From Kiritimatiellia bacterium (GTDB taxonomy: Bacteria > Verrucomicrobiota > Kiritimatiellia > SLAD01), in assembly GCA_007125875.1 (NCBI GenBank), contig SLCI01000109.1, positions 1 to 23,338 of the forward strand: DNA of 23,338 bases. The letters run 5' to 3'. Positions within the stretch are counted from its first letter, which is position 1. Each line of letters opens with the position of its first letter. The notes under the pieces are model-generated. The model saw only the letters and a program-made list of their open reading frames with translations, was not told the DNA's origin and made no database searches. Below, one piece after another: positions 7,563 to 14,514 of this stretch. Made by a program: the position numbers and the translations under genes.

Positions 7563-9035
7563 ATGTCAGTATCCGTTCAGATTCCTACCGCCCTGCGTTC
7601 TTTCGCAGGCGGACAAGCTGCGGTTGACGTCAACGGAAGCACAGTCGGGGAGGCGTTGGCACAATTAGCCGATGCGCATCCTAACTTGCGTAAGCACCTC
7701 TTCAATGATGAAGGGAAACTGCGCAGTTTTGTTAACGTGTATGTCAACGATGAGGATATCCGTCATCAACAAGGCACCGATACACCGGTGGCTGATGGTG
7801 GTTCCATATTGATTGTTCCTTCGATTGCCGGCGGTTCGCCGGCATCGTTGGAACCGTCGCAGCTGGTGGGTGGCGCGGAGCTACCAGAGCTGACGCCGGA
7901 AGAAATAACCCGTTACAACAGACACCTCATTCTTCCCGAAGTAGGCGTGGATGGTCAGCGTAAACTGAAGCAAGCCAGTGTGCTCATGATCGGTACCGGC
8001 GGGCTAGGCGCTCCCTTGGGTATGTATCTGGCCGCGGCCGGTATCGGGCGGCTGGGCGTAGTCGATTTTGATGTCGTCGATTCCTCCAATCTCCAGCGCC
8101 AAATCATTCATGGTTCCCGTGATGTCGGACGCCCAAAAATCGAGTCGGCGCGAGATTGCATCCAAAACATTAATCCCCATGTGAACGTAGAGACCTATGA
8201 GACGCGCCTAACGAGTGATAACGCCATGGATATCATTCGCGAGTACGATGTGATCGTGGATGGCACCGACAATTTCCCCACGCGATACTTGGTGAATGAT
8301 GCCTGTGTGTTGCTGAACAAGCCGAATGTGTATGGATCGATCTTCCGATTTGAGGGACAAGCCAGTGTCTTCTGGGCCGAGAAGGGAGCCTGTTACCGTT
8401 GTCTCTATCCTGAACCGCCGCCGCCCGGCTTAGTTCCCTCCTGCGCCGAAGGGGGCGTATTGGGCGTGTTACCCGGTATTATAGGCACCATCCAGGCCAA
8501 TGAGACGATCAAACTTATTATTGGCCGCGGGGAGCCCCTGATCAATCGCTTGTTGCTGTTTGATGCGTTGGGCATGAGTTTTCGTGAGCTGAAGCTGCGA
8601 AAGGATCCTGACTGTCCGATTTGCGGCACCAACCCCACCGTTACCGAGCTGATCGACTATGAAGTGTTTTGTGGTTTAGATCAGGCTTCGAATGTGACGG
8701 AATCCGATGAAGGTGTGGAGGAGATCACGCCAACCGAATTGAAGCGACGAATTGATGATGGTCGCAACGATGTGCTACTGGATATCCGTGAGCCACATGA
8801 ATATGCGATCGCCCGAATCCCGGGAGCCAAACTCGTTCCTCCTGCACAGGTCATGGATCATCTTGGCGAGTTAAGTCCGGACAGAGATACTGTGCTGTTT
8901 TGTCGCGTCGGTCCCCGCAGTATCAATGCGATTAAAGAGTTGCGCGCCGCCGGTTTCTCGGGCCGCATGTATAATCTGAAGGGCGGGATTTTGGCTTGGT
9001 CTGACGAAGTAGATCCCAGCGTTCCGAAGTATTAA
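7563..9035 (+). CDS. Sulfur-carrier (CysO/ThiS/MoaD)-MoeB/ThiF E1-rhodanese fusion protein
   Basis: A 490-residue protein of three domains. Residues 1-91 are a ubiquitin-fold sulfur carrier ending in VPSIAGG, almost the CysO tail. A linker of about 17 residues follows. Residues 110-370 are a MoeB/ThiF-like adenylyltransferase opening with LTPEEITRYNRHLILPEVG, with ATP loop GTGGLGA (144-150), the zinc pairs C277/C280 and C351/C354, and the conserved cysteine C294 in SCAEGGVLG. Residues 388-490 are a rhodanese with active-site C447 in CRVGPRS. The last two domains match the MoeZ/MOCS3 layout, which adenylates a carrier's C-terminal glycine and passes sulfur to it. Here the carrier's Gly90-Gly91 is internal, so proteolysis, perhaps by the neighbouring JAMM enzyme, would be needed to expose it. 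The frame is continuous with no internal stop or shift. A role in cysteine synthesis is inferred from cysM and mec. Confidence 0.9.
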   Translation: MSVSVQIPTALRSFAGGQAAVDVNGSTVGEALAQLADAHPNLRKHLFNDEGKLRSFVNVYVNDEDIRHQQGTDTPVADGGSILIVPSIAGGSPASLEPSQLVGGAELPELTPEEITRYNRHLILPEVGVDGQRKLKQASVLMIGTGGLGAPLGMYLAAAGIGRLGVVDFDVVDSSNLQRQIIHGSRDVGRPKIESARDCIQNINPHVNVETYETRLTSDNAMDIIREYDVIVDGTDNFPTRYLVNDACVLLNKPNVYGSIFRFEGQASVFWAEKGACYRCLYPEPPPPGLVPSCAEGGVLGVLPGIIGTIQANETIKLIIGRGEPLINRLLLFDALGMSFRELKLRKDPDCPICGTNPTVTELIDYEVFCGLDQASNVTESDEGVEEITPTELKRRIDDGRNDVLLDIREPHEYAIARIPGAKLVPPAQVMDHLGELSPDRDTVLFCRVGPRSINAIKELRAAGFSGRMYNLKGGILAWSDEVDPSVPKY

Positions 9036-9067
9036 ACAATGCGTGGTTGAGAAAAGGTGAGGTTCAA

Positions 9068-9523
9068 ATGAAAAGCTTATGCGGTAAAATGCTGTTGGTT
9101 GCCTGCATCACGCTCGGATCTGTTGCGGTTGCAGAGGAAGTCGAGTCAAACGATGATATTCGCGAGGATGTACGCGAACTCCTGGCGCTGATGGGGGCTG
9201 GCGAAATTGGATTAAATGCGATGGAGCAAATAATCGATTCATTTCGGCAAAGTATGCCTTGGGCCCCCAGCGAGTTTTGGGATGATTTTGTCGAAGGGGT
9301 GAATGCGGATGATTTGATCGAGTTGTCCATCGATCCGTATGTTCGTCACCTGTCTCATGAAGATATACACGGCCTGATTGCGTTCTATCAGACGCCATTA
9401 GGCAAGCGTCTTGCTCGCGCGATGCCAGCCATTACGCACGAAAGCATGTTGGCCGGTCAGGAATGGGGACAACAATTGGCTGAAAAGGTGTTAAAGCGCC
9501 TGCAAGAAGAAGGGTATCAGTAG
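9068..9523 (+). CDS. Exported DUF2059-family protein
   Basis: A 151-residue protein with a Sec signal peptide: MKSLCGKM, a hydrophobic stretch, then a probable cut after AVA near residue 20. The mature part is helical and acidic. Its C-terminal half, with ALIAFYQTPLG-like spacing (GLIAFYQTPLGKRLARAMP) and then a run of charged helix, fits DUF2059, a family of periplasmic proteins of unknown function. ATG 9068 was chosen over an in-frame TTG at 9047 because AGGTGAGG lies 6 bp upstream and the signal peptide starts there. It lies 32 bp after the fusion gene on the same strand and is probably cotranscribed. Its link to cysteine synthesis is unclear. Confidence 0.75.
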   Translation: MKSLCGKMLLVACITLGSVAVAEEVESNDDIREDVRELLALMGAGEIGLNAMEQIIDSFRQSMPWAPSEFWDDFVEGVNADDLIELSIDPYVRHLSHEDIHGLIAFYQTPLGKRLARAMPAITHESMLAGQEWGQQLAEKVLKRLQEEGYQ

Positions 9524-9545
9524 AGCCTAGTACGCTATCGTTTGC

Positions 9546-9618
9546 GTAGCCGCCGTCGTTAGACGGTGGACAATCTTCTCGAATGAACAGGAATCCACGT
9601 CCTAACGGACGCGGCTAC
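9546..9618. repeat. REPIN-like repeat, copy B (well preserved)
   Basis: Two REP-like units face each other across a spacer of 25 bp. Unit 1 (+ strand) has head GTAG (9546-9549), arm CCGCCGTC, loop GTTA and arm GACGGTGG ending at 9569. Unit 2 (- strand, reading from 9618) has head GTAG, arm CCGCGTCC, loop GTTA and arm GGACGTGG ending at 9595. Each unit folds into an 8-bp stem with one G-T pair. The stem bases next to the loop differ between units but keep pairing (CGTC/GACG versus GTCC/GGAC). It lies just after the DUF2059 gene. Confidence 0.85.
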
Positions 9619-9686
9619 TATCCTCATTCTTAACGTACGCGTAATCGTAATCCTAATCAGCTTGCGAGCAGTAGTAAGGAAAAGAA

Positions 9687-9719
9687 AAACCCCGCTCAGC
9701 TGACGCTGTAGCGGGGTTT
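9687..9719. terminator. Rho-independent terminator, probably bidirectional
   Basis: The arms AAACCCCGCT (9687-9696) and AGCGGGGTTT (9710-9719) are perfect complements, extended inward by CAGC/GCTG around a TGAC loop with one bulged T. On the - strand the stem is followed by GTTTTTCTTTTCC, a good U-tract, so it chiefly ends the RRM gene. On the + strand the TTTCTCG tail is weaker but could end the cysteine operon. Confidence 0.85.
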
Positions 9720-9750
9720 CTCGTATATCGCTTAAAGCGTTAGGGCCGTT

Positions 9751-10161
9751 TTACCAGCCACCCTCACGCTTATCGTTGCGGATACCGCGTCGGCTGCCTT
9801 TGCCGGAGGGACGACCACGACCGCCACCGCCGCCGCCACCATAGCCACCACCGCCGCCGCCACCGTAACCGCCGCCACCAAATCCGCCACCGCCGCCGCG
9901 AGGACCGCGATCTTCGCGCGGGCGAGCTTCGTTGACGACCAATGAACGACCATCTAGTTCTTGTCCGTTCAGCGTGCTAGCTGCGTTCTTGGCATCCTCA
10001 TCGGTGCCCATTTCCACAAAGGCGAAGCCACGTGATTTACTGGTGAACTTATCGAGGATAAGGTCACAGCTGTTGACCGAGCCAGCTTGCTCGAAGTGAC
10101 TGCGCAAGTCGTCTTCAGTGGTTTGGTAGGACAGATTGCCTACGTATAATTTTGTACCCAT
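9751..10161 (-). CDS. Glycine-rich RRM RNA-binding protein
   Basis: A 136-residue protein with one RNA recognition motif (about residues 3-80) and a Gly-rich tail. RNP2 is LYVGNL (5-10) and RNP1 is RGFAFVEM (44-51), with the aromatic residues that stack on RNA present. The tail (88-120) is runs of glycine broken by Tyr and Phe, then an Arg/Lys-rich end, as in the cold-induced Rbp proteins of cyanobacteria and relatives in proteobacteria. A role as an RNA chaperone in cold or stress is inferred from the family. It is a single-gene transcript: a strong promoter at 10292-10319, a leader of about 120 nt, and a terminator at 9687-9719. The upstream purine tract AGAGAAGAG is a modest ribosome site. 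Confidence 0.92.
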   Translation of the reverse strand: MGTKLYVGNLSYQTTEDDLRSHFEQAGSVNSCDLILDKFTSKSRGFAFVEMGTDEDAKNAASTLNGQELDGRSLVVNEARPREDRGPRGGGGGFGGGGYGGGGGGGYGGGGGGGRGRPSGKGSRRGIRNDKREGGW

Positions 10162-10226
10162 TTCTACTCTTCTCTTTCTACTGATGCTGGAAGGCCACGT
10201 TCAAGCGCCTGATTCGTTCGGGCACA

Positions 10227-10243
10227 CAAGCATTTATCGCTTG
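10227..10243 (-). other. Small hairpin in the RRM gene leader
   Basis: A perfect 5-bp stem, CAAGC (10227-10231) and GCTTG (10239-10243), with a 7-nt AT-rich loop lies in the untranslated leader between the promoter and the start codon. It is too short to mean much alone, but it sits in a leader whose length is typical of cold-regulated mRNAs. Confidence 0.3.
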
Positions 10244-10291
10244 CTACTAACTAACTCGCCGCAGTCTACTTCTCTCCTGACCAGCGTGCGG

Positions 10292-10319
10292 ACTATAGCT
10301 GGATGGTATTGATTTTCAA
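10292..10319 (-). promoter_or_regulatory. Sigma70 promoter of the RRM gene
   Basis: On the - strand TTGAAA (10319-10314) and TATAGT (10297-10292) are separated by 16 bp, the best sigma70 match found in the window. Transcription would start near 10285, giving a leader of about 124 nt before ATG 10161. Confidence 0.7.
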
Positions 10320-10402
10320 GCAGAATCCATTGATTACCGGGTTATCTATTTACAAGTCCGTGACCGACCCGTAGAGTAGCGCGCGTTCGGAAGCCGCATG
10401 GA

Positions 10403-10942
10403 ATGAGTACATTATCGTATATCGGATTAGTGATAGGGAGCATACTGCTGTTGTATGGTCTCCGCGCTTTTTTTATGCCTTCAGCGCATGCCGCATTCAT
10501 GGATCGATTCCCACGTCATCGAGGTCTGGCGGTGCTCTTGACCCTGATCAATGTCGCTTGGATCACATGGCTACTGTTCGAAACTCCGCTTGGTCGCTTC
10601 GAGGGGCTCAAGCCCTTGTTGTATGTTCTGGCCCCACTAACATTTTATGCTGTCATTCAATTCATGGACGAGCTATTGGCTCCTCGCATGTTCGGTGGTT
10701 TCTTGTTACTGGCCGCAGCGCCCGTGCTCGATATCGCACGTTGGCATGATTCGACGGCGCGTTTGGCGATAACCGTGTTGGTCTATGTATGGGTGGTGTG
10801 GGGGATCATCTTGGTCTTAAGTCCGTATCGGTTTAGGCACAGCGTGGCTTGGTTCCGACGTAAGCGATTGGCTTCACTCGCGGCCATTGGAGCTATGTTT
10901 TTAGGCGGTGTGCTGGTCACCTTGGCATTAACAGTTTATTGA
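10403..10942 (+). CDS. Small integral membrane protein, unknown function
   Basis: A 179-residue hydrophobic protein with five or six predicted membrane helices (about 5-24, 41-60, 70-91, 96-113, 119-140, 157-178). Cytoplasmic-looking loops are Arg/Lys-rich (RFPRHRG near 35-41; PYRFRHSVAWFRRKR at 141-155). I recognise no family or catalytic motif. ATG 10403 begins the first helix at a sensible distance; a clear ribosome site is not visible. The stop lies 11 bp before serC, so the two are probably cotranscribed, but nothing in the sequence ties it to serine synthesis. It could be a small transporter-like or scaffold protein. Confidence 0.75.
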   Translation: MSTLSYIGLVIGSILLLYGLRAFFMPSAHAAFMDRFPRHRGLAVLLTLINVAWITWLLFETPLGRFEGLKPLLYVLAPLTFYAVIQFMDELLAPRMFGGFLLLAAAPVLDIARWHDSTARLAITVLVYVWVVWGIILVLSPYRFRHSVAWFRRKRLASLAAIGAMFLGGVLVTLALTVY

Positions 10943-10953
10943 GGAGTCATTTA

Positions 10954-12033
10954 ATGAATCGGATCTATAATTTCAGTGCAGGGCCTTCCACGTTGCCTCT
11001 AGAGGTTTTGCAAGAGGCCCAGGAAAACTTGGTGGATTATCAAGGGGCCGGCTTATCGATCATGGAAGACAGTCATCGCGGAAAGCCGTACGACGCCATT
11101 CATCAAGAAGCCATCGAAAATATTCGTGAGTTACTGGCGTTATCGGATGATTACGCGGTGTTATTTCTGACGGGAGGCGCCACAGGGCAATTTGCCATGT
11201 TGCCGATGAACTTTTTGCCTGAAGGCAAGGTTGCTGATTATACCAATTCTGGTGCATGGGCTTCAAAAGCCATCAAAGAGGCACAACGCATTGGGCAGGT
11301 GAATGTGATCGCGAACTGCGGTAAGGATATCCCGACCCGCGTTCCGGCATTGGCTGACTTAGCGTATTCAGAAGACGCTGCCTATGTGCATATCACCTCG
11401 AATGAGACGATTTCGGGTGCGCAGTGGCAAGAGTTTCCCGTCACTGAGGCACCGCTGGTGGCCGACATGTCTTCGGATATTTTGTCGTGTCCATTGGATA
11501 TCAATCAGTTTGGCTTGATCTATGCCGGTGCGCAAAAGAATCTCGGGCCAGCGGGTGTGACGCTGGTGATTATTCGCAAGGACTGGGCCGAGCGTGCCCT
11601 TGATTCGATACCCGCCTTTTATCGATATCAAACGCATATTGAAGGGAATTCGCTCTACAACACGCCACCCTGTTTTCCAATCTATATTTTGATGTTGGTC
11701 ACTCGTTGGCTAAAGAAGCAAGGCGGGTTGCAGGCGATAGCCGATATCAATCGTCGCAAAGCCGCCCTGCTGTATGGCGCGATTGATGCCAGTTCTTTTT
11801 ACAAGGGCACCGCATTGCCGGAATACCGATCCCTCATGAATGTGACATTCCGTTTGCCGAACGAAGAGCTGGAACAGGCTTTCGTGAAGTCGGCGAAGGA
11901 GCATGATATGGCCGGACTGAAGGGGCACCGTTCCGTCGGGGGTATCCGTGCCTCAATCTATAATGCCATGCCAGAGGCCGGTGTCGAAGCGTTGGTTGCC
12001 TTCATGAAAGAGTTCGAGACCCAAAACGGATGA
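10954..12033 (+). CDS. serC: Phosphoserine aminotransferase
   Basis: A 359-residue class V aminotransferase that converts 3-phosphohydroxypyruvate and glutamate to O-phospho-L-serine and 2-oxoglutarate; it also serves in pyridoxal phosphate synthesis. The start YNFSAGPSTLP is the SerC hallmark, SIMEDSHRG follows at 35-43, GGATGQF at 74-80, and the PLP lysine is K195 in YAGAQKNLGPAG. The end GHRSVGGIRASIYNAMP is also typical. ATG 10954 was chosen over 10939 because GAGGAG (10941-10946) lies 7 bp upstream and the family begins here. Its product is the known substrate of M. tuberculosis CysM, so its closeness to the cysM-mec cluster is suggestive, although the RRM gene on the other strand separates them. 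I see no clear terminator in the 95 bp after the stop. Confidence 0.96.
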   Translation: MNRIYNFSAGPSTLPLEVLQEAQENLVDYQGAGLSIMEDSHRGKPYDAIHQEAIENIRELLALSDDYAVLFLTGGATGQFAMLPMNFLPEGKVADYTNSGAWASKAIKEAQRIGQVNVIANCGKDIPTRVPALADLAYSEDAAYVHITSNETISGAQWQEFPVTEAPLVADMSSDILSCPLDINQFGLIYAGAQKNLGPAGVTLVIIRKDWAERALDSIPAFYRYQTHIEGNSLYNTPPCFPIYILMLVTRWLKKQGGLQAIADINRRKAALLYGAIDASSFYKGTALPEYRSLMNVTFRLPNEELEQAFVKSAKEHDMAGLKGHRSVGGIRASIYNAMPEAGVEALVAFMKEFETQNG

Positions 12034-12128
12034 TCCTGTACGTGACGCGGGCTTGATCAGGCAACGGCTGCGCACAAATGATTTGGTCTCTCGGTGCGAT
12101 CCGGCTTACTTATTGGCGAAGAGGCGAC

Positions 12129-13559
12129 TTAAGGTTGCGCTGCAATCTTGCGTAACATGCCGGCAAATACGAGCTGGTGAATCGGATACAACAGATACCA
12201 ATAGGCTCGTCCCCAAACGCCGGCGGGATCAAAAATTGCGGTTTGCCGAATTTCTGTGCCTTGATCGAGGACAGGCGTACATTCAAATTCAAGCCACGCG
12301 CGGCCAGGCAGTTTCATTTCGGCTTTGAGGCGTAAGCGACGGCCAGGCTCAATGGCCTCAACGCGCCACCAATCCACAATGTCTCCGAGGCATATCTCAT
12401 TTTGATGCCGTCGACCACGACGCATGCCGGCACCCCCTAGTAACAAGTCGATCCAGCCTCTGATTCGCCATAAGACGTTCGCGTAATACCATCCCTGTTC
12501 GCCACCAATGCGTTGGATAGGAAGGAACGCTTCGGCCGGTGTTTTATTCACGGTGACGCGCCTCGAATCGATAATGCGACGACCGAAATTCATGCCGCCC
12601 CAGTGTTTAGGATTGCCGAGTGACGACAACGCATCGGACCAGCGTGTTTCCGCAAAGTCTTGATCCTCATTTCGTAAAGCCAAAGAGATCATTTCCTCCA
12701 AACCGCGAGGATGAATATCAAAATCCCGCTCAGCTTGGTGATCTTTGACGATACTGGAATTTTGAATGCCGGAAATCAGTTTGCGGCCCACACGGGCGTA
12801 AATAGGCGTCACTAAGCCGAGCCACAAACTGGATAGGCGCGGCGTCAGTACCGGCACGGGAATCATCCAGCGTCGCAACTTACGCTGACGCGCATATTCT
12901 TTCATAATTCCGCCATACGAAATACGGTCATGCCCCCCGACTTCATAAATTCGGTGTGTCTCGACCGGTTGATCCACCGCTGCCAGCAGGTAGGCAAGTA
13001 AGTCCTCCATCGCAATAGGCTGGGCCATGATCGATACCCAGCGTGGCGTGACCATGATTGGTAGCCGCTCTACCAGTGAGCGAATTAGTTCGAAGGAAAG
13101 ACTCCCGGAACCGATGACAATCGATGCACGAAACTCCGTGGTCGGAATCGTTGAATCGCGCAAAAGACGGCCGACTTCCATGCGACTTCTCATATGCGCG
13201 GATAGGCCTTGGCTATCCTCCTCATTGGCGAGGGCACCGAGATAGATCAAATGTTTGAGATTTGACTTTCGGGCGGCGCGCGCAAAATTTGTTGCGCCCA
13301 CGCGATCCATCTCCTCGTAATCGCGTTCAGAGCCCATGGAATGGATCAAATAGTAAGCCGTATGCACACCCTCCATGGCTGGCAGCAAGGAGTCGTAGTC
13401 CAGCACATCACCCTTGAAGGGTTTCAATCGTTCGTGCGAAAGACGAATGTGTTCCGGATGCCTCGCAACTGCGTGCACCGTGTGGCCTGCGTCGAGCAGA
13501 CGACGCATCAAGCGCCCGCCAACATAACCGGTCGCGCCGGTAACCAGCGTGGTCGGCAT
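12129..13559 (-). CDS. Atypical SDR (NAD-binding) protein with C-terminal DUF2867
   Basis: A 476-residue protein. Residues 1-300 form an extended/atypical SDR Rossmann domain with VTGATGYVGGRL (6-17; glycines 8, 11 and 14) and AYYLIHSMG. The catalytic YxxxK of classical SDRs is not evident, as is usual for YbjT-like proteins. Residues from about 320 to the end match DUF2867: GMRRGRRH, GDIVDWWRVE, LRLKAEMKLPGRAWLEF, and a C-terminal YWYLLYPIHQLVFAGML helix. Proteins of this layout are common in bacteria but poorly characterised. The start overlaps the stop of the peroxiredoxin-like gene by one base (TGATG), so the two are translationally coupled at the end of the pyruvate dehydrogenase operon. 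Confidence 0.85.
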   Translation of the reverse strand: MPTTLVTGATGYVGGRLMRRLLDAGHTVHAVARHPEHIRLSHERLKPFKGDVLDYDSLLPAMEGVHTAYYLIHSMGSERDYEEMDRVGATNFARAARKSNLKHLIYLGALANEEDSQGLSAHMRSRMEVGRLLRDSTIPTTEFRASIVIGSGSLSFELIRSLVERLPIMVTPRWVSIMAQPIAMEDLLAYLLAAVDQPVETHRIYEVGGHDRISYGGIMKEYARQRKLRRWMIPVPVLTPRLSSLWLGLVTPIYARVGRKLISGIQNSSIVKDHQAERDFDIHPRGLEEMISLALRNEDQDFAETRWSDALSSLGNPKHWGGMNFGRRIIDSRRVTVNKTPAEAFLPIQRIGGEQGWYYANVLWRIRGWIDLLLGGAGMRRGRRHQNEICLGDIVDWWRVEAIEPGRRLRLKAEMKLPGRAWLEFECTPVLDQGTEIRQTAIFDPAGVWGRAYWYLLYPIHQLVFAGMLRKIAAQP

Positions 13560-14503
13560 CAGTACTGAATTTCCTCACTCTGAACGAGGCAGCCGACTAT
13601 ACTGACATAGTCTGGATGATCAGAAATGCGCGCATGCCGGAAGCCGCTGATAACCGAGCCGCGGTGTATCAGGAACGTACCTGGCATTTGGAAGCGGTCG
13701 CCGACGATTTGGCCCATCCCATGGCCATCCAGCAAAATCGATTGTACCGCATAGCGCCACATGCTGGGACCATAAACTTGGAACAGGCTGGCGCGATCCA
13801 AGCCAAGCGCTCGATACAATCCCGCATCCGGATCACTGATCCGGGGAATATCATCGATGCGATACCGCTCAAATAGATACCGGGTGTCTTCGTCCTCACC
13901 CATATGGACAAACACGATTCGCGCACCAGTGGCTTCGATTTCGCGGCGTTGCGCCGCAATGTCGGCCAGTGTCTCGCGACAGAAAGTGCAACCCAAGTGG
14001 CGCAACAGCACAAGCAATACGGGCGACTCACCTGAAAGCTCTTCCAGAGTGCGTCCGTCTTGAATGCGATATTTATCCAATCCGAGATTGTCAGCGACTG
14101 GGGCAGGAGCGGTATCGCCAGGAGGCGATTCGGCGATCTTCAGCAAGAGCGCACCGATCGGTACAATCCACACGAGTGCCAGTAGTATGGTGCTCCAGCC
14201 AATCACACCCGATATAGTGCCACCGATAAGAGCGGGCAGGGTGAATATCACAATGATAATAGCGGCCAGAAATCCGGTGAGAAATACCGGCCAATGTTTC
14301 ACGGGAGAGGGTGCCGCGATGGCGACGCCAATTCCATAAGATGCAATCAGCATGCCGAGCCAACGCACAATGAGTGGCGTCTCAGACGTATCGGCTGAAA
14401 GCAGCCTTGGCGAAATCATCAGCGCAAGGCCAACCAGCACAAAGAGAATGGCTGCAACGCGCAGGGCTGGAGCTAACGGATCCGAGCCATTGGACTTATT
14501 CAT
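13559..14503 (-). CDS. Membrane-anchored peroxiredoxin-like (AhpC/TSA) protein
   Basis: A 314-residue protein. Four hydrophobic helices (about 13-31, 45-64, 70-92, 100-123) precede a thioredoxin-fold domain (about 140-314) of the AhpC-TSA_2/SelL-like class. The redox motif is C172-x-x-C175 in RHLGCTFCRE, and MPGTFL supplies the cis-proline side. SelL relatives in other organisms carry selenocysteine in this motif; here both positions are Cys. Which side of the membrane the redox domain faces cannot be decided from the loop charges. GAGGTAG (14507-14513) is a good ribosome site, and the gene starts 11 bp after lpd. The position suggests a thiol-redox or peroxide role linked to the dehydrogenase complex, but that is inference. 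Confidence 0.82.
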   Translation of the reverse strand: MNKSNGSDPLAPALRVAAILFVLVGLALMISPRLLSADTSETPLIVRWLGMLIASYGIGVAIAAPSPVKHWPVFLTGFLAAIIIVIFTLPALIGGTISGVIGWSTILLALVWIVPIGALLLKIAESPPGDTAPAPVADNLGLDKYRIQDGRTLEELSGESPVLLVLLRHLGCTFCRETLADIAAQRREIEATGARIVFVHMGEDEDTRYLFERYRIDDIPRISDPDAGLYRALGLDRASLFQVYGPSMWRYAVQSILLDGHGMGQIVGDRFQMPGTFLIHRGSVISGFRHARISDHPDYVSIVGCLVQSEEIQY

Positions 14504-14514
14504 AGTCTACCTCG

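Noticed and set aside
7836..7890. Possible frameshift or lost stop joining a separate sulfur-carrier gene to the E1 gene
   Set aside because: The frame is continuous, the linker is ordinary protein sequence, and there is no stop, strong ribosome site or ATG at the junction; a true fusion fits better, although assembly confirmation would be decisive.
9815..9900. GC-rich near-tandem repeats of ccgccgcca type
   Set aside because: They encode the glycine-rich tail of the RRM protein; not a CRISPR or independent satellite.
12034..12128. Terminator between convergent serC and the SDR gene
   Set aside because: Only short, widely spaced complementary bits (CGCAC/GTGCG, CCTG/CAGG) with no T-tract.
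12053..12328. 91-residue + strand frame after serC
   Set aside because: It mostly overlaps the well-supported SDR-DUF2867 gene on the other strand and shows no recognisable motif.
13061..13075. GTAGCCGC followed by a short palindrome, resembling a third REP unit
   Set aside because: It lies within the coding SDR gene, and what follows does not match the REP stem, loop or tail; chance match.
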